Assembly: GCA_902621345.1 (NCBI GenBank)
Contig: CACNLV010000001.1
Span: forward strand, 744,001-808,000
Length of the DNA: 64,000 bases
From: an uncultured Pelagibacteraceae bacterium
GTDB lineage: Bacteria; Pseudomonadota; Alphaproteobacteria; Pelagibacterales; Pelagibacteraceae
Direction: 5' to 3'
The translations under genes were made by a program, and so were the position numbers. Positions 18,477 to 26,493 of the stretch are shown here, piece by piece; position 1 is the stretch's first letter, and each line of letters opens with the position of its first letter. The notes under the pieces were generated by a model. It saw nothing but the letters and a program-made list of their open reading frames with translations, was not told the origin of the DNA and made no database searches.

Positions 18477-19346
18477 ATGAGTTGTAATGTTGCTTTCATA
18501 GGTCTTGGTGTCATGGGATATCCAATGGCTGGTTATATATCAAAAGGTGGACACAATGTAACTGTTTTTAATCGAACAAAATCAAAAGCAGAAAAATGGA
18601 TTAATGAATACAAAGGTAAAATGGCTGAAACTCCAGCTGAAGCAGCTAAAGATGCAGAATATATTTTTACCTGCGTTGGAAATGATAATGATTTAAGAGA
18701 AGTAACTTTTGGTGACAGCGGTGCTTTCAAAGCAATTAAAAAAGGAGCAGTTTATATTGATAACACTACTGCATCTGCAACTATTGCAAGAGAAATTTAC
18801 GACTACGCAAAAAAAAATGGTTTTGGTGCACTTGATGCACCAGTATCTGGTGGTCAAGCTGGTGCAGAAAACGGTGCTCTAACCGTAATGATTGGTGGAG
18901 ATCAAGCTGACTTTGACAAAGCTAAGGATAAAATTGATTGCTACAGTAAGAAAATGAAGCTACTGGGTGGTGCTGGAAATGGACAGCTTGCTAAAATGGT
19001 TAATCAAATCTGTATTGCTGGTTTGGTGCAAGGTTTATCTGAAGCAATTAATTTCGGAATGAAAGCTGGACTGAATATGGAAGATGTAATTGAAGTTATT
19101 TCAAAAGGTGCAGCTCAATCATGGCAAATGGAAAACAGATACAAGACAATGATAAATAATAAATTTGATTTTGGTTTTGCAGTTGATTGGATGAGAAAAG
19201 ATTTAAAAATTGCAATGGATGAAGCAAAAAATAATGGCTCATTACTACCTGTAACTGAACTTGTTGATAAGTACTATGAAGAAGTTCAAGGTATGGGGGG
19301 TAATCGTTGGGATACATCAAGTTTAATTAAAAGATTTAGAAAGTAA
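18477..19346 (+). CDS. Beta-hydroxyacid dehydrogenase (3-hydroxyisobutyrate/tartronate semialdehyde family)
   Basis: A 289-residue NAD(P)-dependent enzyme. The dinucleotide site is FIGLGVMGYPMAG at residues 7-19, the substrate-binding segment is DAPVSGGQAGAENG, and the catalytic lysine lies in GNGQLAKMVNQ at about residue 170. The family oxidises or reduces 3-hydroxyisobutyrate, tartronate semialdehyde (GarR) or succinate semialdehyde; which one is not resolved. Two genes follow on the same strand with gaps of 3 and 0 bases, so it probably heads a short operon. Confidence 0.9.
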   Translation: MSCNVAFIGLGVMGYPMAGYISKGGHNVTVFNRTKSKAEKWINEYKGKMAETPAEAAKDAEYIFTCVGNDNDLREVTFGDSGAFKAIKKGAVYIDNTTASATIAREIYDYAKKNGFGALDAPVSGGQAGAENGALTVMIGGDQADFDKAKDKIDCYSKKMKLLGGAGNGQLAKMVNQICIAGLVQGLSEAINFGMKAGLNMEDVIEVISKGAAQSWQMENRYKTMINNKFDFGFAVDWMRKDLKIAMDEAKNNGSLLPVTELVDKYYEEVQGMGGNRWDTSSLIKRFRK

Positions 19347-19349
19347 TGT

Positions 19350-19949
19350 ATGCAACCAGCATACTATGAAAATTTCGAGGAAATAAAAAATAAGTTTTGG
19401 TCAATGCTGGATGATGCTGTGACAAATAGAGGTTCTCCTTTTAGAATTCCTGTTTTTATTTGTGCTTATCAAGATGAGATTGATGGTAGAATTGTTGTTC
19501 TTAGAAAATCAGATAGATCAAATAATCTATTGCAATTCCATACTGATTTAAGATCACCAAAAGTAGATATTCTTATGAAAAATAATAGCGCTTCTCTTGT
19601 TTTCTACGATAAAGAGGAAAAGATACAACTAAGAGTAAAAGTTGAATGTGAAGTAAACAATCAAAACTCTGTAACTGAGGAATCTTGGAAAAAAACTCAA
19701 CATATAAGTAGAAGATGTTACCTAACTGATAGTCCTCCAGGAACTGTATCAGAAAGTCCGACATCTGGTATGATATCTAAATTAGAAGATTTTGATTATA
19801 CAATGGAGCAAAGTGAGAAAGGTTACAAAAACTTTGCAGTTATAAAATGTAAAATAAAATCTATTGAATGGTTATATCTTGCAGCCAAAGGACATCGTAG
19901 GGCTAAGTTTAATATTGAAAAAAATTTGAATACTTGGATGGTTCCTTAA
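19350..19949 (+). CDS. Pyridoxamine 5'-phosphate oxidase-like flavin-binding protein
   Basis: A 199-residue split-barrel protein of the PNPOx-like type. Recognisable segments are GRIVVLRKSDRSNNLLQFHT (FMN phosphate contact), RSPKVDIL, ASLVFYDKEEKIQLRV, and a SPPGTVSESPTSG stretch typical of the Alr4036-like subgroup. It lacks the full set of true PdxH residues, so the reaction is uncertain; an FMN-dependent oxidoreductase is likely. It lies 3 bases after the dehydrogenase gene and directly abuts the next gene. Confidence 0.8.
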   Translation: MQPAYYENFEEIKNKFWSMLDDAVTNRGSPFRIPVFICAYQDEIDGRIVVLRKSDRSNNLLQFHTDLRSPKVDILMKNNSASLVFYDKEEKIQLRVKVECEVNNQNSVTEESWKKTQHISRRCYLTDSPPGTVSESPTSGMISKLEDFDYTMEQSEKGYKNFAVIKCKIKSIEWLYLAAKGHRRAKFNIEKNLNTWMVP

Positions 19950-20660
19950 ATGAAATTTTTCAAAATTATTTTAAAAATATTAATAATTTTTTTTACATAC
20001 CATTTAAGTTTGTATGCAGAAAATAAGGATGAATTATCTGTAGGAATAGGTATTGGAACTGGAATAATGGAAAATGTTAAAGGCATGCACACTGCAGTAG
20101 ATGGTAACCCAGGTACAAATGTAAAAGGTTTAGTTTTAGATGATGATAGTTTGAACACAATCTACTCAATAAATATTGATTATAACAAATATTTAAATGA
20201 CAATTTGTATTTAAACTCAGGGATTGCTTTTGCTCGTCACTACACCACGGAGACCAATATAACTTTTGATGGTGGTTCAAATTCAAGTTTTCCCAATATA
20301 CATTTTAGAGGTTTGGCTTTAGACTTTGGTCCAAGTTATAGATTTGATAAAACTTCCAACATTACAAGTTACATTGGTTTAAACGCATCTAGTTTTTTAG
20401 GTTTTCAATCTGATACCAATTATGGGACAGATGGTGAGGGAGTGTACGGGCATGGAGGTCCAGAAACATTTGTAAAATGTTTTGGAATAACTCCTAATTT
20501 AGGTTTTTATATTAATTCAGGATTATTTAGAGGATATGGTTTTTCAGTTGAAAATTTAATTTTAGGTTGCGATAACGACCACATGAGAAGTATGACTGAG
20601 GGATATAAGGCCGACTTTAATATCATTCAATACAGATTTGATTATAGAATAACTTTTTAG
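19950..20660 (+). CDS. Predicted outer-membrane beta-barrel protein
   Basis: A 236-residue protein with a signal peptide (KIILKILIIFFTYHLSLYA). The mature part has alternating strands with many Gly, Tyr and Asn, such as LSVGIGIGTGIM, LALDFGPSYRF and ITSYIGLNASSFLG, and ends FDYRITF with a terminal aromatic residue, as for barrel proteins recognised by BamA. It resembles OmpW/OmpA-like 8-strand barrels but no exact family is clear. It starts one base after the preceding stop, and its stop faces that of the gamma-carbonic-anhydrase-like gene. Confidence 0.7.
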   Translation: MKFFKIILKILIIFFTYHLSLYAENKDELSVGIGIGTGIMENVKGMHTAVDGNPGTNVKGLVLDDDSLNTIYSINIDYNKYLNDNLYLNSGIAFARHYTTETNITFDGGSNSSFPNIHFRGLALDFGPSYRFDKTSNITSYIGLNASSFLGFQSDTNYGTDGEGVYGHGGPETFVKCFGITPNLGFYINSGLFRGYGFSVENLILGCDNDHMRSMTEGYKADFNIIQYRFDYRITF

Positions 20661-20677
20661 AATATGGATTTTAAGTA

Positions 20678-21190
20678 TTAAAAAATTGATTTAGAATATT
20701 TTTTCCAATTATCCTGGTAATGTTTGGTATTTTCCCTAACTGCTTTTTTTTCTTCTTCAGTCACCTCTCTCACAACTTTACCTGGCGAACCAACAACTAA
20801 TGAATTATCGGGAATTACTTTGTTTTCTGTTATTAAAGCTTTTGCACCTATAATACAATTTTTACCAATCTTGGCATTGTTTAGGATAACTGCACCTATT
20901 CCAATTAAACTATTGTCACCTATTGTACAACCATGAAGCATAACTAAATGACCAACGGTTACATCTTTTCCAACTTTCAAAGGGCAGCCTGGGTCAGTAT
21001 GCAAAACACATCCATCTTGAACGTTTGATCCCTCACCTATGTGAATATTTTCAATATCGCCTCTTAAAGTTGCATTAAACCAAACGCTGGTATTTTTTTC
21101 TAAAGTAACGTCGCCAATTACTACTGCATTAGGAGCTACCCAATTTTCGCCAGAGTTTTTTGGTTTTTTATCTTTTAAATCGTAAAACAT
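20678..21190 (-). CDS. Gamma-carbonic anhydrase family hexapeptide protein
   Basis: A 170-residue left-handed beta-helix protein with hexapeptide repeats through residues 20-135. The three metal-binding histidines of the family are visible in CVLHTDPG and [13 protein letters not shown]. Proteins of this YrdA/PaaY-type group are cytosolic trimers; some hydrate CO2, others have no proven activity. The 5' end is 20 bases from that of the divergent redoxin gene. A gamma-carbonic-anhydrase fold is secure; catalysis is inferred from the intact histidines. Confidence 0.9.
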   Translation of the reverse strand: MFYDLKDKKPKNSGENWVAPNAVVIGDVTLEKNTSVWFNATLRGDIENIHIGEGSNVQDGCVLHTDPGCPLKVGKDVTVGHLVMLHGCTIGDNSLIGIGAVILNNAKIGKNCIIGAKALITENKVIPDNSLVVGSPGKVVREVTEEEKKAVRENTKHYQDNWKKYSKSIF

Positions 21191-21210
21191 AATTTATATA
21201 TTATTACATT

Positions 21211-21765
21211 ATGCCAATACAAACTCCAATATGTGATTTCGGCCAAAAGGCTCATGACTTTCGGTTAAAATCTACAGAAAATAAAATTATTTCTTTAAAT
21301 GACATTAAAGGTGAAAACGGAACTTTAATAATGTTTATTTGTAACCACTGCCCATACGTGAAAGCAGTGACCAAAGATATCGTTGATGATTGTAACAAAT
21401 TAAAAGAGTTAGGTGTTAACTCAGTAGCTATATGTGCAAATGATGCAGAAAACTATCCAGAAGATTCATTTGAAAATATGATCGAATTTGCCAAAAAAAA
21501 TCAATTTAGTTTTCCTTATTTAAATGATGAGTCTCAAGATATCGCTAAAACTTATGATGCAGTATGCACGCCTGACTTTTTTGGCTATAATAAAAACTTG
21601 GAGCTTCAATATAGAGGCAGACTAAGAGAATTAAAAAACTTAATTCCTGTAAGAGATGGGGATAGTGACTTATTAAAAGCTATGAGACAAATAGCCGAAA
21701 CTGGCAAAGGACCAGAGAGTCAGGTCCCAAGTGCTGGCTGTGGTATTAAGTGGAAAACTAATTAA
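21211..21765 (+). CDS. Redoxin/AhpC-TSA-type thioredoxin-fold protein
   Basis: A 184-residue cytosolic thioredoxin-fold protein. The redox motif is MFICNHCPYVKAV, of the CNHCPYVK kind found in a common marine-bacterial and cyanobacterial redoxin group, and the cis-proline region is near CTPDFFGYN. It ends PSAGCGIKWK. It probably acts as a thiol peroxidase or disulfide reductase. Its stop overlaps the start of the glycosyltransferase gene by one base (TAATG), so the two are translationally coupled, although no functional link is obvious. Confidence 0.88.
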   Translation: MPIQTPICDFGQKAHDFRLKSTENKIISLNDIKGENGTLIMFICNHCPYVKAVTKDIVDDCNKLKELGVNSVAICANDAENYPEDSFENMIEFAKKNQFSFPYLNDESQDIAKTYDAVCTPDFFGYNKNLELQYRGRLRELKNLIPVRDGDSDLLKAMRQIAETGKGPESQVPSAGCGIKWKTN

Positions 21766-22847
21766 TGTATTTAATTGCTACAAGATCTTTTCCACCAGAA
21801 ATTGGTGGGATGCAAAGTTTAATGTGGGGTCTTGCACGAGAGATGTCAAAAAACTTTATGATTAAAGTCTTTGCTGATTATCATGAAAATCACAAAGAAT
21901 TTGATGAAGAAGTAAATTTTTCTATTGAAAGAGTTGGTGGTCTTAAATTTTTGAGAAAAATTAGAAAAGCCCAATTAGTTAATGAGTTTCTCAAAGATAA
22001 TAAAGTTCAAGGAATTATAGCTGACCATTGGAAAAGTTTAGAATTAATTAAATCTAATAATAAGAAATATTGTCTGATACACGGTAAAGAAATTAATCAT
22101 CCAAAAGATAGTTACCAAAATAAAAGGATTGTGAAAGTATTTGATAATGTCGAAAAAATTATTGCTAACTCTGAATATACTAAAAACCTAGCTATTAATA
22201 TTGGCTTAAATCCTGAAAAAATCGTTGTTATAAATCCTGGAGTAAATCCTCCTAAAGACCTAAATAAGAAATCTTTAGATAAAGTTGAAAGTTTACTCAA
22301 AATAAAAACGCCACGCTTAATTACTGTCTCAAGATTTGATAAAAGGAAAAATCATGAAAAAATATTAATGGCTTTAAGAAACTTAAAACAAATTTATCCA
22401 GATATAGTCTATATTTGTATAGGTTATGGGGATGAGGAAAAAAACATTAAAGAATTGGTAAAAGAGCTAGATTTAAGTTCACAAGTAATGTTTTTCAAAG
22501 AAATTAGTGATGATTTAAAAAATGCTTTAATAGCAAAGTCAGATATCTTTGTAATGCCGTCAATTATTCACGAAAAGTCTGTTGAAGGATTCGGAATAGC
22601 ATACGTAGAAGCTGCTCAGTATGGTGTTGCTTCTCTTGGTGGTAAAGATGGAGGTGCCTCAGATGCTATCAAGCATGACACAACAGGATTAATTTGTGAT
22701 GGAAATGAGCTAGAAGATATTTATTCTTCTTTAAATTCCATGTTAGAGAATAAAAAATATTCAGAGTTAGGTAAAAATGCAAAAGAATATTCTTCTAAAT
22801 TTAATTGGTCTAATACTATAGAAGAATATAAAAAAATCTTACAATAA
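21765..22847 (+). CDS. Family 4 glycosyltransferase
   Basis: A 360-residue GT-B enzyme. The N-terminal domain starts with the glycine-rich loop FPPEIGGMQSLMWGLA. The C-terminal domain has LITVSRFDKRKNHEK, GYGDEEKNI and the donor-binding segment HEKSVEGFGIAYVEA with the paired glutamates. It transfers a sugar from a nucleotide donor, probably in lipopolysaccharide core or surface polysaccharide assembly at the inner membrane. Its 3' end overlaps that of the convergent GT9 gene by 9 bases. Confidence 0.9.
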   Translation: MYLIATRSFPPEIGGMQSLMWGLAREMSKNFMIKVFADYHENHKEFDEEVNFSIERVGGLKFLRKIRKAQLVNEFLKDNKVQGIIADHWKSLELIKSNNKKYCLIHGKEINHPKDSYQNKRIVKVFDNVEKIIANSEYTKNLAINIGLNPEKIVVINPGVNPPKDLNKKSLDKVESLLKIKTPRLITVSRFDKRKNHEKILMALRNLKQIYPDIVYICIGYGDEEKNIKELVKELDLSSQVMFFKEISDDLKNALIAKSDIFVMPSIIHEKSVEGFGIAYVEAAQYGVASLGGKDGGASDAIKHDTTGLICDGNELEDIYSSLNSMLENKKYSELGKNAKEYSSKFNWSNTIEEYKKILQ

Positions 22848-23777
22848 GTTTAATAACCTTTCAAAAACTTTACCAGCACTTAAATTATTTAAATCAGTTA
22901 CCTGTATTGCTTTAAAATTTTCTCTTTCGATACTAACTTTATGTGCAGTTGTATGTTTTCCAAATAGAGTTAAACCTTTTGCTGCAACATGAGCAGCTAT
23001 ATGAGCAGGACCAGTATCATTAGCAACAATAAAGGAGCTCTCTTTGATAAGAGATGTTAACTGAGATAAATTCAAGGCTTTATCATTATCAAGAACACTT
23101 ATTGCATCAAATTTTCTAGCATCATCTATTTCATTAGGTCCAGGTGCTGTTATAACTTTATATTCTGAGCCAAACTTATCTTTAATCAATCCAATCAGTT
23201 TATCGTAATAAGGCCATTTTTTAACTGATAGATGTGGTGAACAAAAAGGAAATAATAAAATATATTTTTGTAAGTCATATTTATTTTTTATTTCGTTAAT
23301 TTCAGAACAAGCCCAACTAAAATTAGGTTTAAGTGTATTGATTGTATTCAGCCCAGTCTCTTTAAGTTGATAGTCAAATCTATTTAATACTGAGTCTTTA
23401 TCAAATTTTTCTTTATTTATTTCTGCTGGTAAAGTTGTTTTAGTGCTAGACCAAGTATCTTTATTAGCTTTTGGAAAAAGTATACTCTTATAAAAAGAAG
23501 TTCTTGATGAATTTTGAAGATCAAACACCCTTGAAAAATTATACTTCTTAAGCTCTCTCATTAGAAAATATAGATAAATTAAATTATATTTTGGTAATCT
23601 TTTGTCTAAGATCACCTCATTTACAAAAGGATTTTTCTTAAATAATTCAAAATAGGGTTTTGTTGTCAGCATATATATTTGGTCATTTTTATGATTTTCA
23701 GATATGTCTTGAATTGCACCACTTGCTTGAGCTATATCTCCTAATGACCCGTGTTTAATAATTAAAATATTAGACAT
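22839..23777 (-). CDS. Family 9 glycosyltransferase (heptosyltransferase-like)
   Basis: A 312-residue member of GT9. ILIIKHGSLGDIAQASGAI at the N-terminus and VANDTGPAHIAAHVAAKG in the C-terminal half are the heptosyltransferase signatures. Such enzymes add heptose or related sugars to the lipopolysaccharide core. Its start is 32 bases from the divergent DUF6165-like gene, and another glycosyltransferase converges on it, so the three may form a small surface-glycan locus. Confidence 0.9.
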   Translation of the reverse strand: MSNILIIKHGSLGDIAQASGAIQDISENHKNDQIYMLTTKPYFELFKKNPFVNEVILDKRLPKYNLIYLYFLMRELKKYNFSRVFDLQNSSRTSFYKSILFPKANKDTWSSTKTTLPAEINKEKFDKDSVLNRFDYQLKETGLNTINTLKPNFSWACSEINEIKNKYDLQKYILLFPFCSPHLSVKKWPYYDKLIGLIKDKFGSEYKVITAPGPNEIDDARKFDAISVLDNDKALNLSQLTSLIKESSFIVANDTGPAHIAAHVAAKGLTLFGKHTTAHKVSIERENFKAIQVTDLNNLSAGKVFERLLNLL

Positions 23778-23809
23778 ATTTATAACAAGATAGCACAGTA
23801 TTAAATTTT

Positions 23810-24199
23810 ATGAATAAAATTATAGTCGAAGTTTCAATTGGGGAACTTTTAGACAAAGTTTCAATTTTAGAGATTAAGCAAGAAAAAATTAAAGACACTG
23901 AAAAGCTAAAATTTATAAACAACGAACATTCTGTTTTAAAAGATCAATTAGAAAAAAATGTAAAGTCTGATGAAAAACTTGAGAAACTTTATCAATCACT
24001 AAAAGAAATAAATTCTAAACTTTGGTTAATTGAAGATGAAAAAAGATTATGTGAAAAAGAAAAGGATTTTGGAGAAAAATTTATTAAACTTTCCAGAGAT
24101 GTTCACTTCTTAAATGATGATCGTGCAAAAATTAAATTAGAAATTAATAATCATACTGGCTCAAAAATTAAAGAAATTAAAGAATATACAAAATATTAG
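23810..24199 (+). CDS. DUF6165-like coiled-coil protein
   Basis: A 129-residue, highly charged and largely helical protein. It begins IIVEVSIGELLDKVSILEIK and then runs through Lys/Glu-rich heptads suggesting a coiled coil over most of its length. This N-terminal pattern matches what I recall as DUF6165, usually found beside glycosyltransferase genes, as here. No catalytic motif is visible. A structural or regulatory partner of glycan synthesis is a guess. Its stop overlaps the convergent permease gene by 4 bases. Confidence 0.65.
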   Translation: MNKIIVEVSIGELLDKVSILEIKQEKIKDTEKLKFINNEHSVLKDQLEKNVKSDEKLEKLYQSLKEINSKLWLIEDEKRLCEKEKDFGEKFIKLSRDVHFLNDDRAKIKLEINNHTGSKIKEIKEYTKY

Positions 24200-24870
24200 T
24201 AGCTATATTTTTTTTCCAAAAACTTTATTACGTTGTGAATTATAAAAGTCATAAATAAATAAATTCCACCTGCAACTATAAACACTTCAATTGGTTTAAA
24301 AGTTGTTGATATTATATATTTTGCTACACCCGTTAAATCCATTAATGTAACTGTGCTTGCTAACGAGGTACCTTTAAGCATTAGTATTATTTCGTTCCCA
24401 TATGCTGGAAGAGATTGCCTAATGGCTATAGGAATTTGAACTTTATAGAATATAATTTTATTAGATATGCCTAAACTTTTTCCAGCTTCAATTATGCCTG
24501 GTTTAATTGTTTGAAAAGCAGATCTTAAAATCTCAGAAGTATAAGCACCAGTATTTAATGCAAAAGCAATAATTGCACACCAGTAAGGTTCTTTAAGTAT
24601 TACCCACAAAAAAGAGGATCTTAAAGACTCTATCTGACCTAAGCCGAAATATATAATAAATATTTGAACCAATAATGGAGTCCCCCTAAACACATATGAA
24701 TATCCATAAGCAAATTTATTGATGAAAATATTTTTATTTAATCTTAAAATTGCAAATAATAATCCAATAAATAATCCTACAATTAAAGAAACTGATAAAA
24801 GTTTCAAAGTTACCACTGCAGCATTTAATAACTTTGGAAAGCTATTGATCATTAATTCAAAATCCATCAA
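24196..24870 (-). CDS. Polar amino acid ABC transporter permease (HisM-type)
   Basis: A 224-residue inner-membrane protein with about five segments and the HisMQ-family signatures: VTLKLLSVSLIVG at the start, YVFRGTPLLVQIF, and the EAA loop EAGKSLGISNKIIFYKVQIP. It pairs with the upstream permease, with a 4-base overlap between the genes. The pair with the binding protein forms a polar amino-acid importer. No ATPase gene follows; the next gene is convergent. The ATP-binding subunit must come from elsewhere. Confidence 0.9.
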   Translation of the reverse strand: MMDFELMINSFPKLLNAAVVTLKLLSVSLIVGLFIGLLFAILRLNKNIFINKFAYGYSYVFRGTPLLVQIFIIYFGLGQIESLRSSFLWVILKEPYWCAIIAFALNTGAYTSEILRSAFQTIKPGIIEAGKSLGISNKIIFYKVQIPIAIRQSLPAYGNEIILMLKGTSLASTVTLMDLTGVAKYIISTTFKPIEVFIVAGGIYLFMTFIIHNVIKFLEKKYSY

Positions 24871-25559
24871 TACCCCCTGCTATATTTGACTTCTAATTTA
24901 TTAATCAACTTCATGCTTATGAAGGTAAGCAATAAATATAAAACGGCAGCAAATGAATAAAAGAATAATGGATCTCTTGTAAATCCAGCAGCAATGTAAG
25001 ATTGTCTCATTATTTCAACCAAACCTGTTACAGAAATTAGAGATGTATCTTTTAGTGTAATTTGCCAAACATTACTTAAATTTGGTATGGCTAGTCTTAA
25101 CATTTGTGGAAGAACAATTTTATAAAACTGTTTAAATTTACTAAATCCTAAAACCTTTGCAGCTTCAAATTGACCTTTATCAATCGATTGAATTGCTCCT
25201 CTAAAAACTTCAGTCGAATAAGCACCAGATATAATACCAATAGCAAATGAGCCTGTAACAAATGCATTAATCTCAATGTATTCGTTGTACCCAAAAATTG
25301 AAGCAACAAACATAATCGCTCCACTCCCGCCAAAAAAGAAAAGATAAATAACTAATAATTCAGGGACACCTCTGATAACTGTTGTATAAATATTAGCAAT
25401 TAAATTTAGAAATTTAAATTTAGATAATTTTAATGGAGTAAAAATTGCAGCGAAACTAAAACCGATTAACATTGCTGTTATTGAAACAGCTATGGTCATT
25501 AGGGTTGCACGAAATAACTCATCACCCCAACCAGTATCTCCAAAAGCTAGAAGTTCCAT
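24867..25559 (-). CDS. Polar amino acid ABC transporter permease (HisQ-type)
   Basis: A 230-residue permease with the HisMQ patterns VIRGVPELLVIYLFFFGG and the EAA loop EAAKVLGFSKFKQFYKIVLP. It is the first permease gene after the binding-protein gene. The start codon is 5 bases downstream of a perfect 11-bp hairpin, and no ribosome binding site can be seen between them. Together with the HisM-type subunit it forms the membrane channel. Confidence 0.9.
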   Translation of the reverse strand: MELLAFGDTGWGDELFRATLMTIAVSITAMLIGFSFAAIFTPLKLSKFKFLNLIANIYTTVIRGVPELLVIYLFFFGGSGAIMFVASIFGYNEYIEINAFVTGSFAIGIISGAYSTEVFRGAIQSIDKGQFEAAKVLGFSKFKQFYKIVLPQMLRLAIPNLSNVWQITLKDTSLISVTGLVEIMRQSYIAAGFTRDPLFFYSFAAVLYLLLTFISMKLINKLEVKYSRGY

Positions 25560-25564
25560 ATAGA

Positions 25565-25591
25565 TTGGCGACTATACATGATAGTCGCCAA
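25565..25591 (-). other. Intercistronic hairpin between binding-protein and permease genes
   Basis: TTGGCGACTAT (25565-25575) pairs perfectly with ATAGTCGCCAA (25581-25591) around a 5-base loop. On the transcribed minus strand the 3' side is followed by TCTAT and the permease ATG, not by a U run, so it is not a classic terminator. It may protect the upstream binding-protein mRNA from 3' exonucleases or restrict permease translation. Confidence 0.75.
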
Positions 25592-25604
25592 ACCTAAAAT
25601 TTAA

Positions 25605-26432
25605 TTACATAGAAGCGTCAAAACCGAACCATTTAGTAGCTATTCTACTAATATCTCCGTTCTTTCTTGCTTTATTGATTGCAGCATTAAACTTTTTTAA
25701 AAGTTCAGTATCATCTTTTCTAATACCTACCCCAACACCATTTCCAAAAGCACCGCCTGAAAAAGTTGGTCCAGTTAGAACAACTGGCTTACCAGATTTT
25801 TCTGCATAATCACTAAATGCTACTGCTGCAGCTAATGCAGCATCACATCTTCCAGATGCTAAGTCTAAGTTAACTTCATCTTGTGTCTTATAAGTTCTAA
25901 CATTTACTTTTCCTACATCACCAGAGTCTAAAAAGTTTTGGTGAATTGTAGCAGTTTGTACACAAACAGTTTTACCTGCTAATGCGGCAGTAAGTGTTTT
26001 AAGATCTTTTTTAGCTGCAGCATTTGGTTTGGTAAGATTTATCCCGGCAGATGTATCTAGACCTTCCAGGCTAGATCCTTTCATAACTGCTAAAGATGCA
26101 ACTTCATCTGCATATCCTTGAGAAAAGCTAATAGCTTTTTGTCTTTCTGCAGTAATCGACATACCTGCCATTATTGCATCAAACTTTCTCATGATTAAAG
26201 CTGGTATCATTCCGTCCCAATCCTGCTCAACTATTACACATTGCTGTCCAATGTATCTACATAGCGTGTAAGCTAATTCAACTTCGAAACCTATTAACTT
26301 ACCTGCTTCATTTTTTGAGTTCCATGGAGGATAAGCACCCTCTGTTCCAATTCTTATTTTATCAGCGTTAACATTTCCTATTACTAATAGAGAAAGTAAA
26401 ACTGAAAAAATAATCTTTTTAAATATATTCAT
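25605..26432 (-). CDS. Periplasmic polar amino acid-binding protein (HisJ/ArgT-like)
   Basis: A 275-residue type-3 solute-binding protein. The signal peptide is MNIFKKIIFSVLLSLLVIG followed by NVNA. The mature region has KIRIGTEGAYPPWNSKNEAG, LIGFEVELAYTLC, and DAIMAGMSITAERQKAI, the lysine/arginine/ornithine/histidine-binding pattern. A good AAGGAG-type ribosome site precedes the start. It delivers a basic or polar amino acid to the HisQM-type permeases encoded next. The exact ligand cannot be fixed from sequence. Confidence 0.92.
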   Translation of the reverse strand: MNIFKKIIFSVLLSLLVIGNVNADKIRIGTEGAYPPWNSKNEAGKLIGFEVELAYTLCRYIGQQCVIVEQDWDGMIPALIMRKFDAIMAGMSITAERQKAISFSQGYADEVASLAVMKGSSLEGLDTSAGINLTKPNAAAKKDLKTLTAALAGKTVCVQTATIHQNFLDSGDVGKVNVRTYKTQDEVNLDLASGRCDAALAAAVAFSDYAEKSGKPVVLTGPTFSGGAFGNGVGVGIRKDDTELLKKFNAAINKARKNGDISRIATKWFGFDASM

Positions 26433-26493
26433 TAATATCTCCTTTAATAAAAAAAATATTATTTCACAGATTATGGATATTAAAAAGAAAAAA

